From an uncultured Mucilaginibacter sp. (lineage in GTDB: Bacteria; Bacteroidota; Bacteroidia; Sphingobacteriales; Sphingobacteriaceae), in NCBI GenBank assembly GCA_903864275.1, contig CAIPFE010000040.1, forward strand, positions 61,575 to 125,574: DNA of 64,000 bases, written 5' to 3'. Below are positions 1-9,305 of this stretch, one piece after another (the stretch's first letter is position 1; the number at the start of each line of letters is the position of its first letter). A program made the position numbers and the translations under genes. Under the pieces are notes generated by a model. The model did no database searches. It had not been told where the DNA came from and saw nothing but the letters and a program-made list of their open reading frames with translations.

Positions 1-1870
1 AACGCTGGGCAGCCCCCAGGTTTCGCCGGATGGCAAATGGGTTGCGTATGACCTTTCGGAGGTTGACACCGCCAAAGACGGCCGGGTATCGCATCTATGG
101 ATGCAAAGCTGGGATGGTACGCAATCCATCCAGCTTACTTACGGCGACGAACCGGCTTCATCGCCAAAATGGAGCCCCGATGGCAAATACCTTTCGTTTA
201 TTTCCTCGCGCGATTCAAAAAACGGTTCACAGATATGGCTGATGGACCGCAGGGGCGGAGAAGGAAAAAAGCTTAGTGATATAAAAGGCGATATTAACGA
301 CTATTTGTGGTCGCCTGATGCGGGTAAGCTTTTGCTAACGATTAATGACCCGGAAAATGGCGGTAAAAAAGAACCGAAAACTCCAGACCCTATAAAAATT
401 GACCGTTATCATTTTAAGCAAGATGTGGAAGGCTATTTGCTGCACCGGCATCCGCATTTATACTTGTTTGATATCGGCACAAAAAAACTGGATACACTGA
501 CAAAAGGCGACACCGATGAGGGCGCAGCAGAGTGGTCGCCCGATGGTAAGCAAATTGTTTTTGTAAGTAACCATTCCGCCGGTCCCGAAAGGAATGACAA
601 TGACGATATTTTTGTGATCGATGCCAAACCCAAGGCTGTGGCCAGCCAGTTTACCACATGGAAGGGTCGTGACGGGGCGCCGCACTGGAGCCCGGACGGT
701 AAATACATTGCCTATTTACGATCTACCAGCGATGCCGACTACATGATGTATGACCAGGAAATTTTATGTGTGATGGATGCCGACGGAAAAAATAACAAGC
801 TGGTTACGCAACAACTCGACAGGCCGGTTACATCTTTCAGATGGAGCAAGGATAGTAAAACGATTGCCTTTTTAGTGGCTGATGACCGCGCAAGGTACGT
901 GGATGCTTATGATGTGGCAAGCGGCAAAATGGCACCTGTTATAAAAGGGGAGTACTCGGTTGGCGGTATAGAAGCAAATCCGGACGGCAACTGGCTGATA
1001 GAAATGAGCAATCCCTATACACCTGCAGAATTGTATGCGCTTGAAAACGGTAAGACTCGCCGGTTGACTTTCCATCAGCAGCAATGGCTAAGTACTGTTA
1101 GCCTTGCGCATGTGGAAGGCTTTCAGTCAAGAAGCAATGACGGCACGCACGTTTCGGGATTGGTTTATACGCCCGACAGCGTGAATCGCAAAAAGCTGCC
1201 CATGATATTGTTTATTCATGGCGGGCCGGTTGGGCAGGATGAATTTAGTTTCGACCCTACCCGGCAAATATTATCGTCGGCAGGTTTCACGGTCATTGGT
1301 GTTAATTATCGCGGCAGCAATGGGCGCGGCCTCGATTATTGCAAGGCAATATATGCGGATTGGGGCAATAAGGAAGTTAAGGACCTGTTAGGCGCGGTTG
1401 ATGAGGTGGTAAAAGAAGGGATTGCGGATCCCGACCATCTAGGTATTGGCGGCTGGAGCTACGGCGGCATACTTACCAATTACACCATAGCTTCAGATAC
1501 GCGTTTTAAAGCCGCGGCCAGCGGCGCGGGCAGCAGCCTGCAAACTACCATGTACGGTATTGACCAATATGTTTTGCAGTATGACAACGAGATTGGCGCC
1601 CCATGGAAAAACCAGGACAAATGGATAAAATTATCTTACCCGTTTTTTCATGCCGACAGGATAAAAACACCTGTGCTGTTTATGTCGGGTCTAAAGGATT
1701 TTAACGTACCTACCGCAGGGAGCGAACAAATGTACCAGGCCCTTAAATCACAGGGTATAACTACCGAATTGATACTTTACCCGAATAGCTTCCATGGCAT
1801 TAGTAAACCAAGTTATCAGGTTGACCGATTGCAGCGGTATATTGCATGGTATGATAAGTATTTGAAATAG
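1..1870 (+). CDS. S9 family peptidase (prolyl oligopeptidase-like), 5'-truncated by window edge
   Basis: Serine peptidase of the S9 (prolyl oligopeptidase/acylaminoacyl peptidase) type, expected to cleave peptides after export. The frame is open from base 2, and its first residues (TLGSPQVSPDGKWVAYDLS) match residues about 30-50 of the next gene, so only the signal peptide and about 30 residues lie outside the window. The N-terminal two thirds carry WD40/TolB-like propeller words (WSPDGK repeated). The C-terminal alpha/beta hydrolase has the nucleophile motif GWSYGG, an Asp in GLKDFNVPT and a His in NSFHGIS, so the triad looks intact. It is a tandem paralog of the gene that starts 70 nt downstream, and the two are very similar throughout. 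Substrate specificity cannot be read from sequence. Confidence 0.93.
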   Translation, partial: TLGSPQVSPDGKWVAYDLSEVDTAKDGRVSHLWMQSWDGTQSIQLTYGDEPASSPKWSPDGKYLSFISSRDSKNGSQIWLMDRRGGEGKKLSDIKGDINDYLWSPDAGKLLLTINDPENGGKKEPKTPDPIKIDRYHFKQDVEGYLLHRHPHLYLFDIGTKKLDTLTKGDTDEGAAEWSPDGKQIVFVSNHSAGPERNDNDDIFVIDAKPKAVASQFTTWKGRDGAPHWSPDGKYIAYLRSTSDADYMMYDQEILCVMDADGKNNKLVTQQLDRPVTSFRWSKDSKTIAFLVADDRARYVDAYDVASGKMAPVIKGEYSVGGIEANPDGNWLIEMSNPYTPAELYALENGKTRRLTFHQQQWLSTVSLAHVEGFQSRSNDGTHVSGLVYTPDSVNRKKLPMILFIHGGPVGQDEFSFDPTRQILSSAGFTVIGVNYRGSNGRGLDYCKAIYADWGNKEVKDLLGAVDEVVKEGIADPDHLGIGGWSYGGILTNYTIASDTRFKAAASGAGSSLQTTMYGIDQYVLQYDNEIGAPWKNQDKWIKLSYPFFHADRIKTPVLFMSGLKDFNVPTAGSEQMYQALKSQGITTELILYPNSFHGISKPSYQVDRLQRYIAWYDKYLK

Positions 1871-1939
1871 GGGTTAGAGATTAGAAACAGAAACTTTAAG
1901 TTTTTTTCGGTCCTTTTTAGAATTGATAGCCATTGTTTT

Positions 1940-3916
1940 ATGAAGAAATTTTTACTCTTTGTCTTTATCACCTCTTTAAGTAATCATGCCTTTGGACAAA
2001 CGACCCAAAAGCCATTTGCACCATCCGATTTAAACTTTATCCCAACCCTAAGCAACCCGGCGCTTTCGCCGGATGGTAAATGGGTAGCTTATGAACTGGC
2101 TGGCGTAGATACCGCCAAAAATAAAAGCGTTACCCATTTATGGATGCAAAGCTGGGACGGAAAGGAAAGTATTGAGCTAACCCACGGAACTGAGTCGGCA
2201 ACAGCCCCCAAATGGAGCCCGGATAATAAATATTTGTCTTTTTTATCGGAAAGAGAATCAACTAACGGCTCGCAGGTTTGGTTGATGGACAGGAGGGGAG
2301 GTGAAGGGAAAAAGCTGACCGATATAAAAGGTGAGCTGGCGGATTATGCTTGGTCGCCTGATGCTTCAAAGTTGGTGTTGGCCATAAAAGAGCCTGAAAA
2401 TGGCGGTAAAACTGAACCTAAAACGCCGCCGGTTATAAAAATTGACCGTTATCATTTTAAACAGGACATTGAGGGCTACCTGCAGCACAGACGAACACAT
2501 TTATACTTGTTCGATATTGCTTCAAAAAAAGTGGATACGCTAACCGCCGGCGAAAATGACGATGCTTCCCCGGTATGGTCGCCAGACGGCAAGATGGTAG
2601 CATTTGTTAGCAATCATACCGCCGATCCCGATAGAAATGACAACTTGGATATTTTTACCGTTGAAGCCCGGCACGGCGGAGCTGTAAAACAGCTAACGAC
2701 CTGGAAAGGACATGATATTAACCCAATGTGGAGCCCTGACGGTAAACACATCGGGTACTTACGTTCGACAAGTGATGGTGAGTATTACATATATCAGCAC
2801 GATGTTTTATGTCTGATGGATGCTGACGGCAAAAATACTAAGCCATTAACACTTGATGTTGATCGTCCCGCAAGTAACCCGGCCTGGAGCAAGGATAGTA
2901 AAAGCATTATTTACCTGATAAGCGACGACCGGATAAGGTATATAGCTCAATACAGCCTTGCGGACGAGAAGGTTACAAAGATCAATGATGGCAAAGAATG
3001 CAGTTTTGAAAACCTGATCGCCCGTTCGGATAATAATTGGGTGGTGAAAATGACCAACCCTTATTTGCCGGCCGAATTGTTTGCACTGGAAAGCGGTAAG
3101 CTGCGGAGGCTGACTTTCCACCAGCAGCAATGGCTAAGTAAAGTAAAACTGGCTTATGTGAAAGGCTTCCAGTCAAAAAGTAGTGATGGAACCGCGGTTT
3201 CGGGCATACTGTACACGCCTGATAGCCTGGTTAACAAAAAGCTGCCCTTTATTTTATTTATCCATGGCGGCCCAACCGACCAGGATGAGTTTGAATTTGA
3301 CGAAATACGCCAGGTACTGGCATGCGCAGGCTATGCGGTGGCAGCTGTAAATTATCGCGGCAGTACAGGCCGCGGCCTGGCGTACACCAAAGCTATCTAT
3401 GCCGATTGGGGCAATAAAGAAGTGAAAGACCTCTTAGGCGCCGTTGATGAACTCGTCAAAGAAGGCATTGCCGATCCCGACCGTTTAGGCATCAGCGGCT
3501 GGAGCTATGGCGGCATCCTCACCGATTATACTATTGCTACCGATACGCGTTTTAAAGCGGCGGCAAGTGGTGCAGGAAGCGCGCTTCAGTTGACCGTATA
3601 TGGCTCGGACGAATGGGTGATGCAATATGACAATGAATTAGGCGCCCCATGGAAAAGCCAGGATAAATGGATAAAATTATCGTACCCGTTCTTCCATGCC
3701 GACAGGATAAGAACGCCGGTGCTGTTTATGTCGGGGTTGAGCGACTTTAATGTGCCAACGGCCGGAGGCGAGCAAATGTACCAGGCGCTAAAATCGCAGG
3801 GCATATCTACCGAGTTGATACTTTACCAAGGCCAGTTTCATGAGTTAGAAGTGCCAACTTACCAGGTTGACAGACTACAGCGGTATATAGATTGGTTTGG
3901 GAAGTATTTGAAGTAA
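1940..3916 (+). CDS. S9 family peptidase, complete tandem paralog
   Basis: A 658-residue exported S9 serine peptidase. The first 20 residues (MKKFLLFVFITSLSNHAFGQ) form a signal peptide with a likely cleavage after FGQ. Residues about 35-380 contain repeated SPDGKW/WSPD blades typical of the TolB/WD40-like propeller that gates access to the active site. The C-terminal hydrolase domain has Ser522 in GWSYGG, Asp602 in GLSDFNVPT and His634 in GQFHEL, a complete catalytic triad. It is a tandem duplicate of the upstream gene on the same strand, with a 69-nt gap and no clear terminator between them, so co-transcription is plausible. A perfect hairpin follows the stop codon. Family assignment is firm; the physiological substrate is unknown. 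Confidence 0.95.
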   Translation: MKKFLLFVFITSLSNHAFGQTTQKPFAPSDLNFIPTLSNPALSPDGKWVAYELAGVDTAKNKSVTHLWMQSWDGKESIELTHGTESATAPKWSPDNKYLSFLSERESTNGSQVWLMDRRGGEGKKLTDIKGELADYAWSPDASKLVLAIKEPENGGKTEPKTPPVIKIDRYHFKQDIEGYLQHRRTHLYLFDIASKKVDTLTAGENDDASPVWSPDGKMVAFVSNHTADPDRNDNLDIFTVEARHGGAVKQLTTWKGHDINPMWSPDGKHIGYLRSTSDGEYYIYQHDVLCLMDADGKNTKPLTLDVDRPASNPAWSKDSKSIIYLISDDRIRYIAQYSLADEKVTKINDGKECSFENLIARSDNNWVVKMTNPYLPAELFALESGKLRRLTFHQQQWLSKVKLAYVKGFQSKSSDGTAVSGILYTPDSLVNKKLPFILFIHGGPTDQDEFEFDEIRQVLACAGYAVAAVNYRGSTGRGLAYTKAIYADWGNKEVKDLLGAVDELVKEGIADPDRLGISGWSYGGILTDYTIATDTRFKAAASGAGSALQLTVYGSDEWVMQYDNELGAPWKSQDKWIKLSYPFFHADRIRTPVLFMSGLSDFNVPTAGGEQMYQALKSQGISTELILYQGQFHELEVPTYQVDRLQRYIDWFGKYLK

Positions 3917-3920
3917 CATC

Positions 3921-3951
3921 AACTTACGAAGTTTTTAAAACTTCGTAAGTT
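3921..3951. terminator. Bidirectional hairpin terminator
   Basis: A perfect 15-bp inverted repeat (AACTTACGAAGTTTT at 3921-3935 and its complement at 3937-3951) lies between the convergent S9 peptidase and exonuclease/GIY-YIG genes. A run of A on one side and T on the other fits termination from both directions. Confidence 0.85.
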
Positions 3952-3962
3952 TAATTCCTTTG

Positions 3963-5327
3963 TCAAACAAACACCACTTTTCTTTCGGGGAATTTTGTAG
4001 CGTAGCCCGCGACCATCCCTTTTATATAGTCATTTCCGGGATAGGGGGTAAGGTGATTTTTTAGCTGCTGCAGGTTATCCACATCAAAATAATGTGAAAC
4101 ATAACCCATGCCGTAAAATTTGCCTTTTTCAATCAAGAGGCAGCTATGCTCATCATCGGTGCGGCCTGCGTCGCGGATGGCAAAGGTGGGCAGGGCATCG
4201 CCTAATTCTTCAATAGCAGCGTTTACTTTTTTGTTATATTCCTCGACGGTTTCATGGCCTGCACAGGCACAGTTTTCGCCGTTTATTCCCGTACAAGGCC
4301 CAGTGTTATTCTGGATGAAACATAACTTCGGACAAAGCTCAAAGCCTTCGATCAACTTTAAAAGAATGTTTCTGCCTTCCATTAAGGTATTACAGCTGTA
4401 AATTGCGCCGGTCATTTTGCGGTGTTTATCAACTGCCAGGCGCAGGTAGCCGCGCTGGTCCTCGAAGGCATAAAGGCTATAGGCTTGTTCAAACCGTTTT
4501 AATGAGCGGTTATATTTGGGCCACAAGCGTTTTATTTCCACCGCTTCCAGTACAAAAGCGATCAGTTCGGTACCGCATGGCTGGAAAGTGATGTGATAAA
4601 TATTGCGTAAAAACTCCTGTCGCTGCGGGCCGGGGTTATTGCCTGTGAAATGACTGCTTACCCGCTTTTTTAGGTTTTTCGCTTTCCCAACATAAATAAC
4701 CTTGCCTTTTTCGTCATGAAAATAATATACCCCCGGCGACTGCGGCAGCGCCTCCACATCCTGTTTGGGCAGATTGGCAGGCAGCACCTGTTCTTTTGAG
4801 TTTTGTTTTAATGCCTGCGTAATATGGTTATTGGTATCATTTTGCAGCAGCATCGAAAATAAAACCGCGGTAGCTTCCGCATCCCCGGCTGCACGGTGAC
4901 GGCTTTCATTAGCAATGCCCAGGTGCCGGCATAGTTTACCTAAACCATAGGAGGGAAGGCCCGGCATTATTTTACGGCCAAGCCTTACGGTACATAATTT
5001 ATTGCATTGCAGTTCGTACCCGGCGGCAGCCAAATGATATCGCACAAATGAAAAATCGAAATTGACGTTGTGCGCTACAAATATCTTATTGTTCAGCAGG
5101 TGGTAAATATCGTGCGCCACATCCTCAAACGGCGGGGCATTTTCTACCAAATCGTCGGTAATGCCGGTAAGCGCACTGATGTAAATGGGGATATGCCTTT
5201 GTGGGTTTACTAATGTGGAATACCGTTCAATTACTTTTTTACCGTTATGTATACAAATAGCTATTTCGGTAATGCCATTGGCGCTGGCATGCCCCCCGGT
5301 AGTCTCAATATCAACAATTGCATACAT
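3963..5327 (-). CDS. DEDDh exonuclease fused to GIY-YIG nuclease domain (Cho/UvrC-like)
   Basis: A 454-residue two-nuclease fusion. Residues 1-165 form a DnaQ/epsilon-like 3'-5' exonuclease: DIETTG at the N terminus (ExoI), NVNFDFSFV (ExoII) and the HRAAGDAEAT block (ExoIII, with His and Asp). Residues about 195-280 form a GIY-YIG endonuclease domain like the N terminus of UvrC and Cho (GVYYFHDEKGKVIYVGKAKNL, then KKRVSSHF). The C-terminal third has a CxxxxxCxGxxxxxC-like cluster as in Cho-type proteins. The family is known from many bacteria, usually annotated as an exonuclease or as excinuclease Cho; a DNA repair role is inferred from the domains. The gene is monocistronic, convergent with the S9 peptidases. 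Confidence 0.9.
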   Translation of the reverse strand: MYAIVDIETTGGHASANGITEIAICIHNGKKVIERYSTLVNPQRHIPIYISALTGITDDLVENAPPFEDVAHDIYHLLNNKIFVAHNVNFDFSFVRYHLAAAGYELQCNKLCTVRLGRKIMPGLPSYGLGKLCRHLGIANESRHRAAGDAEATAVLFSMLLQNDTNNHITQALKQNSKEQVLPANLPKQDVEALPQSPGVYYFHDEKGKVIYVGKAKNLKKRVSSHFTGNNPGPQRQEFLRNIYHITFQPCGTELIAFVLEAVEIKRLWPKYNRSLKRFEQAYSLYAFEDQRGYLRLAVDKHRKMTGAIYSCNTLMEGRNILLKLIEGFELCPKLCFIQNNTGPCTGINGENCACAGHETVEEYNKKVNAAIEELGDALPTFAIRDAGRTDDEHSCLLIEKGKFYGMGYVSHYFDVDNLQQLKNHLTPYPGNDYIKGMVAGYATKFPERKVVFV

Positions 5328-5378
5328 GCGGTAAATGTATGTATTTTATACTAATATTTTTAGTGGAAATTATTTTTT

Positions 5379-5574
5379 AGTCCATAGTCCATGGACCATG
5401 GTTGATAGAAAAAAGTAAATTTTGAACTTGGAAAATAACAAAGGCCGAAATCAGATTGATGATTTCAGCCTTTGTTTGTTCTTTTTTACTATGGTCTATG
5501 GGCTATCGACCATGGACTACTCCGCCCACTTCTTCTTTCCTCCCATGGTCTATGGACCATCGACCATGGACTCC
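5379..5574. repeat. CCATGG/GGTCTATGGACC word repeats
   Basis: Three clusters of short palindromic words built from TAGTCCATGG, GGTCTATGGACC and TCGACCATGGAC lie at 5379-5408, 5487-5520 and 5542-5574, around the yidC terminator hairpin. The words resemble the GTTCATGG/CCATGAAC family found in five other spacers of this window. They have no convincing coding potential. Confidence 0.7.
5439..5474 (-). terminator. yidC terminator hairpin
   Basis: A 15-bp stem (CAAAGGCTGAAATCA read on the minus strand) with a 6-nt loop follows yidC. The single non-Watson-Crick position is a G-U wobble in minus-strand RNA but a C-A mismatch in plus-strand RNA, so the structure appears to be kept for minus-strand transcripts. 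A U-rich stretch follows. Confidence 0.8.
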
Positions 5575-5579
5575 TCAAC

Positions 5580-7418
5580 CTACTTCTTCTTCGGTGCAGG
5601 AGCCAACTGCTGCTTTTGGCGCATCATTTCTTCCATACGTGCCTGGAAACCACCGGTTTTCTTCTTCACTTCGGGTTTCTTTTTGTTTTCCTGTATCTGG
5701 GCATGGATCTTTTTATCATCCACCATCAGGCGTATAACATATTGCTGCAGGAAGGTAAGCATGTTGGCCAGGAAGTAATAGTAATTTAACCCCGACGGAT
5801 AACTGTTTAACGCGCCCAGGAAGATGACCGGCGTGATATAACCAATGTATTTCATCTGGCCGGACACCCCTGATATCTGGTTGTTAAAATAAGTATAGAT
5901 CAATGTGGAAATGGTCATCAGCAAACACATTAAACTAAGGTGGTTACCAATGAATGGAATATTCGGTAAAGTAATTATAGAATCGTAAGTGGACAGGTCA
6001 TGCATCCATAAAAAGCTTTGGCCGCGCAATTCAAATAAACTCGGAAAGAAGCGGAAAAACGCAAACACAATAGGCATTTGTATCAGCATGGGCAAACAAC
6101 CGCCCAAGGGGTTTACCCCGGCCTTTTTGTATAGCTTTAAATATTCCTGTTGCAAAAGGGTAGGGTTGTCATCGCCGACCTTTCCCTTAATTTCATCCAT
6201 TTCAGGCTTCAGGATGCGCATCTTAGCCATGGAAAGGTACGACTTATAGGTAAGCGGCGACAAAACCAGCTTAAGAATAATAGTTAAGGCCAATATAATA
6301 AGGCCATAATTACGCGTAAACTGGCTCAGGAAATTAAAAACAGGCAATACCGAAAAGCGGTTGATATAGGCCAGGAAGCCCCATCCCATATACACTTGTT
6401 TTTCGAGGTGATAACCCTGTGTTTTCAGCAGGTTGTATTTAACCGGCCCGAAGAAAAACTCCATCGGGTAGGTACCGTCGGCGCTCCTGCTTACGGCAAC
6501 GTCGGCCTTCATTTGTTTGATATGTGTAGTATCAGTTACATCAGTACTTACTGAAATATCGGATTTATTAAAACCCTGTTTGGCAATCAGCACCCCCGAA
6601 AAGAAATGCGCCTCGAATGAAACCCATTGCAATTTTTTATCGCTGATGGTCTTTTGATCGTCTTTGGTCTCGCTGAGGTCGTCAACATCATTATCGGTGT
6701 TCATGTAATAAATAGTCGAATAACGGCGCTCAAGCGTCATATCCATCTCCTCTTTGCGCAAATTGGCTTGCCAGTCGAGGTCAAGGGTGTTGGTGTTGGC
6801 AATCACCTGGTCTAAACCGGTTGGTTTTATGGTTAAACCAAGCTTAAAACCGGTACCGGTTAGCGAATAGATATAATCAATATACTGCGTGGGGCTGTAG
6901 CTCAGGCGCATGGTAACCGAGCCAGAATCTTTTTCGGCAACCGGCAGCCCGGTTGCGCTGGGTGTAAAATACAGTTTATCGGTATTGATGCTGTTATTAC
7001 CGGCAGTAAAGCTAAGGCCAAAATGGTTACGGTCGCCGTCAAAAAGGACGAGCGGCTTTTTATCAAAAGTTTTATAGTTTTTTAATTCAACTGAATAAAC
7101 CCTGCCGCCCTGGGTGGATAATTTTACCCGGAGGTCCTTATTTTCAAGGGTGACGAATTTTTGCGTACCAACCGTGCTTGCACCAAAAGGGCTTTTTAAG
7201 ACAGCCGAGTCAACCGGTTTGTTTGCAACGGCTTTCGCTGTATCGGCAAATTTGGCTGGGGTTATTGCTGCTTTCGGTATATCGCCTCTTTTTATTGAAT
7301 CGGCATGCGCCTTTATTCTTTCTTTTTTTAATTCAGTTTCATTTGGTCTCATAAAGAAAAATGAGGCTGCCATGATCACCATGATCAGGAATAATCCTGT
7401 AAACGTATTTTTATCCAT
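5580..7418 (-). CDS. yidC: Membrane protein insertase YidC
   Basis: YidC/Oxa1 family insertase that places membrane proteins in the inner membrane, with or without SecYEG. The 612-residue length fits the Gram-negative form: N-terminal anchor (residues about 5-23, FTGLFLIMVIMAASFFF), large periplasmic beta domain (about 60-350), then the conserved five-helix core with the hallmark block NPLGGCLPMLIQMPIVFAFF and the hairpin SYLSMAKMRILKPEMDEIK. The tail (EVKKKTGGFQARMEEMMRQ...KKK) is strongly basic, as expected for a ribosome-contacting cytosolic end. It follows pyrG by 21 nt on the same strand, so the two are very likely one transcription unit. A strong hairpin follows it. Confidence 0.98.
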   Translation of the reverse strand: MDKNTFTGLFLIMVIMAASFFFMRPNETELKKERIKAHADSIKRGDIPKAAITPAKFADTAKAVANKPVDSAVLKSPFGASTVGTQKFVTLENKDLRVKLSTQGGRVYSVELKNYKTFDKKPLVLFDGDRNHFGLSFTAGNNSINTDKLYFTPSATGLPVAEKDSGSVTMRLSYSPTQYIDYIYSLTGTGFKLGLTIKPTGLDQVIANTNTLDLDWQANLRKEEMDMTLERRYSTIYYMNTDNDVDDLSETKDDQKTISDKKLQWVSFEAHFFSGVLIAKQGFNKSDISVSTDVTDTTHIKQMKADVAVSRSADGTYPMEFFFGPVKYNLLKTQGYHLEKQVYMGWGFLAYINRFSVLPVFNFLSQFTRNYGLIILALTIILKLVLSPLTYKSYLSMAKMRILKPEMDEIKGKVGDDNPTLLQQEYLKLYKKAGVNPLGGCLPMLIQMPIVFAFFRFFPSLFELRGQSFLWMHDLSTYDSIITLPNIPFIGNHLSLMCLLMTISTLIYTYFNNQISGVSGQMKYIGYITPVIFLGALNSYPSGLNYYYFLANMLTFLQQYVIRLMVDDKKIHAQIQENKKKPEVKKKTGGFQARMEEMMRQKQQLAPAPKKK

Positions 7419-7439
7419 TTCTAAGTATCGTACAAATAT

Positions 7440-9050
7440 TTATTGCTTGCGCGCATAAGCCAGCGAAGCGGCGACAAAGTTAATAAAAAGTGGGTGCGGA
7501 TTTGCAACAGTTGACTTTAATTCGGGATGAAATTGCGATCCGATGAAAAACGGGTGGTTTTTTAGCTCAACGATCTCCACCAGGTTATTATCAGGATTAA
7601 TGCCTGAAGGCGTTAGCCCGGCGTTTTCATAATCCTTTAAATAATGGTTATTAAACTCAAAGCGGTGCCTGTGGCGTTCGGATATGCGTGTTTTTCCATA
7701 AAAGTTAAAGGCCTTGCTTCCTTTTTTCAACTCGCAGGCATAAGCGCCCAGGCGCATGGTGCCGCCTTTATTTACGATTTTCTTTTGTTCCTCCATCATG
7801 GCAATAACCGGGTGGGGGGTTTCGGGGTTCATTTCCGTGCTGCTGGCATCTTTTAAATGCAAAACATTTCGGCCAAATTCAACAACAGCGCATTGCATCC
7901 CGAGGCAAATCCCAAAAAACGGGATATTGTTTTCCCTTACATAGCGTATGGCTTCAATTTTTCCTTCAAAACCGCGTTCGCCAAAGCCGGGCGCAACCAG
8001 TACACCATGCAGGCCTTTCAGCCGTTCAATAGCATTTTCAGGTGTTAATTGTTCCGATGGTATATATTCAACCCGTACCTTGCATTCGTTTTTAGCGCCC
8101 GCATGGATAAATGATTCCGCAATTGATTTATAAGCGTCTGGCAGCTCCACATATTTACCAACCAGGCCAATCCGTACTTCGGATGTCGGGTTTTTTAAGC
8201 GGCCCAAAAAGTCCTTCCAGCTTTCCAGGTCAGGGTCGCTTTTATGTGGTAATTTTAATTTGGCCAAAACCGTTTTATCCAACTGTTCCTTAAGCATCAG
8301 CAGCGGTACATCGTATATGGTTGATGCATCTATTGATTCGACAACTGCACTAACGTTAACGTTACAAAACAGTGCAATTTTTTTACGGATATCAAGGTTG
8401 AGCGGGTGTTCGGTGCGGCAAACCAAGACATCGGGTTGTATACCGTATTCCAGGAGCATCTTTACCGAGTGCTGGGTAGGTTTGGTCTTTAGTTCGCCGG
8501 CTGCGGCAAGGAAGGGAATAAGCGTTAAATGGATCACCAGCGAATTGCCCGATCCAACTTCCCACCTGAACTGTCGAACTGCTTCAATATAGGGTAATGA
8601 TTCAATATCGCCCACGGTGCCGCCAAGTTCGGTGATCACAATATCATAGTCGCCGCTTTCGCCAAGTATCCGGATGTTTCGTTTAATTTCATCCGTAATA
8701 TGCGGTACTACCTGCACAGTTTTACCCAAAAAATCGCCCTGGCGTTCGCGGTTGATCACATTCTGGTAAATACGGCCGGTGGTAATGTTATTGGCTTTGG
8801 AAGTTGGCGTGTTTAAAAAACGCTCGTAATGACCAAGGTCAAGATCGGTTTCGGCGCCGTCTTCGGTAACATAGCATTCGCCGTGTTCATAGGGGTTCAG
8901 CGTGCCGGGATCGATGTTGATATAAGGGTCGAACTTCTGGATGGTTACCCGGTAACCGCGCGATTGCAGCAGTTTGGCCAAAGAGGCAGATATAATACCT
9001 TTTCCTAACGACGAGGTAACGCCGCCCGTAACAAAAATATATTTGGTCAT
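7440..9050 (-). CDS. pyrG: CTP synthase
   Basis: Makes CTP from UTP, ATP and glutamine in the cytoplasm. The 536-residue protein has the amidoligase N-terminal half (TKYIFVTGGVTSSLGKGI with the P-loop-like GxxSSLGKG, then the KFDPYINIDPGTLNPYEHGE block) and a C-terminal class I glutamine amidotransferase half with the nucleophile Cys in FFGICLGMQ and the His-Glu pair in QFHPEL. Length is normal for the family and no key residue is missing. It is first in a pyrG-yidC unit. A Bacteroidota-type -7 box (TACTTTTG) lies about 58 nt upstream of its ATG. Confidence 0.98.
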   Translation of the reverse strand: MTKYIFVTGGVTSSLGKGIISASLAKLLQSRGYRVTIQKFDPYINIDPGTLNPYEHGECYVTEDGAETDLDLGHYERFLNTPTSKANNITTGRIYQNVINRERQGDFLGKTVQVVPHITDEIKRNIRILGESGDYDIVITELGGTVGDIESLPYIEAVRQFRWEVGSGNSLVIHLTLIPFLAAAGELKTKPTQHSVKMLLEYGIQPDVLVCRTEHPLNLDIRKKIALFCNVNVSAVVESIDASTIYDVPLLMLKEQLDKTVLAKLKLPHKSDPDLESWKDFLGRLKNPTSEVRIGLVGKYVELPDAYKSIAESFIHAGAKNECKVRVEYIPSEQLTPENAIERLKGLHGVLVAPGFGERGFEGKIEAIRYVRENNIPFFGICLGMQCAVVEFGRNVLHLKDASSTEMNPETPHPVIAMMEEQKKIVNKGGTMRLGAYACELKKGSKAFNFYGKTRISERHRHRFEFNNHYLKDYENAGLTPSGINPDNNLVEIVELKNHPFFIGSQFHPELKSTVANPHPLFINFVAASLAYARKQ

Positions 9051-9107
9051 GATTTTTTTGCTTTTGAACCAGTTTTATACAGGAACAAATTGTTTGTGTA
9101 CGGGATA

Positions 9108-9115
9108 CAAAAGTA
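9108..9115 (-). promoter_or_regulatory. Putative -7 box for pyrG-yidC
   Basis: On the minus strand TACTTTTG matches the Bacteroidota primary-sigma -7 consensus TAnnTTTG, 58 nt before the pyrG start. A clear -33 TTG is not visible. Confidence 0.5.
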
Positions 9116-9305
9116 AGAAAAATTTTGGGGTTTGAGCGAAGGAAATTGTAAATGTTTAATTTGCTTATTTCTATCTGTTTGCTCATTTTTGTTATGAACC
9201 TAAGATAAAAAAACTACATTGGCGAGTTGAATCTACGTTAGTGAAAAATTCTCTGGTTTCCCGAACTAAAAAACGCTTATCTACGCAAAAATATCCCGCC
9301 TGCAA

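Noticed and set aside
5422..5789. Three overlapping plus-strand frames of 93-118 codons
   Set aside because: They lie antisense to the yidC 3' end and in word repeats; their composition (FTMVYGLSTMDY repeats) comes from the CCATGG words.
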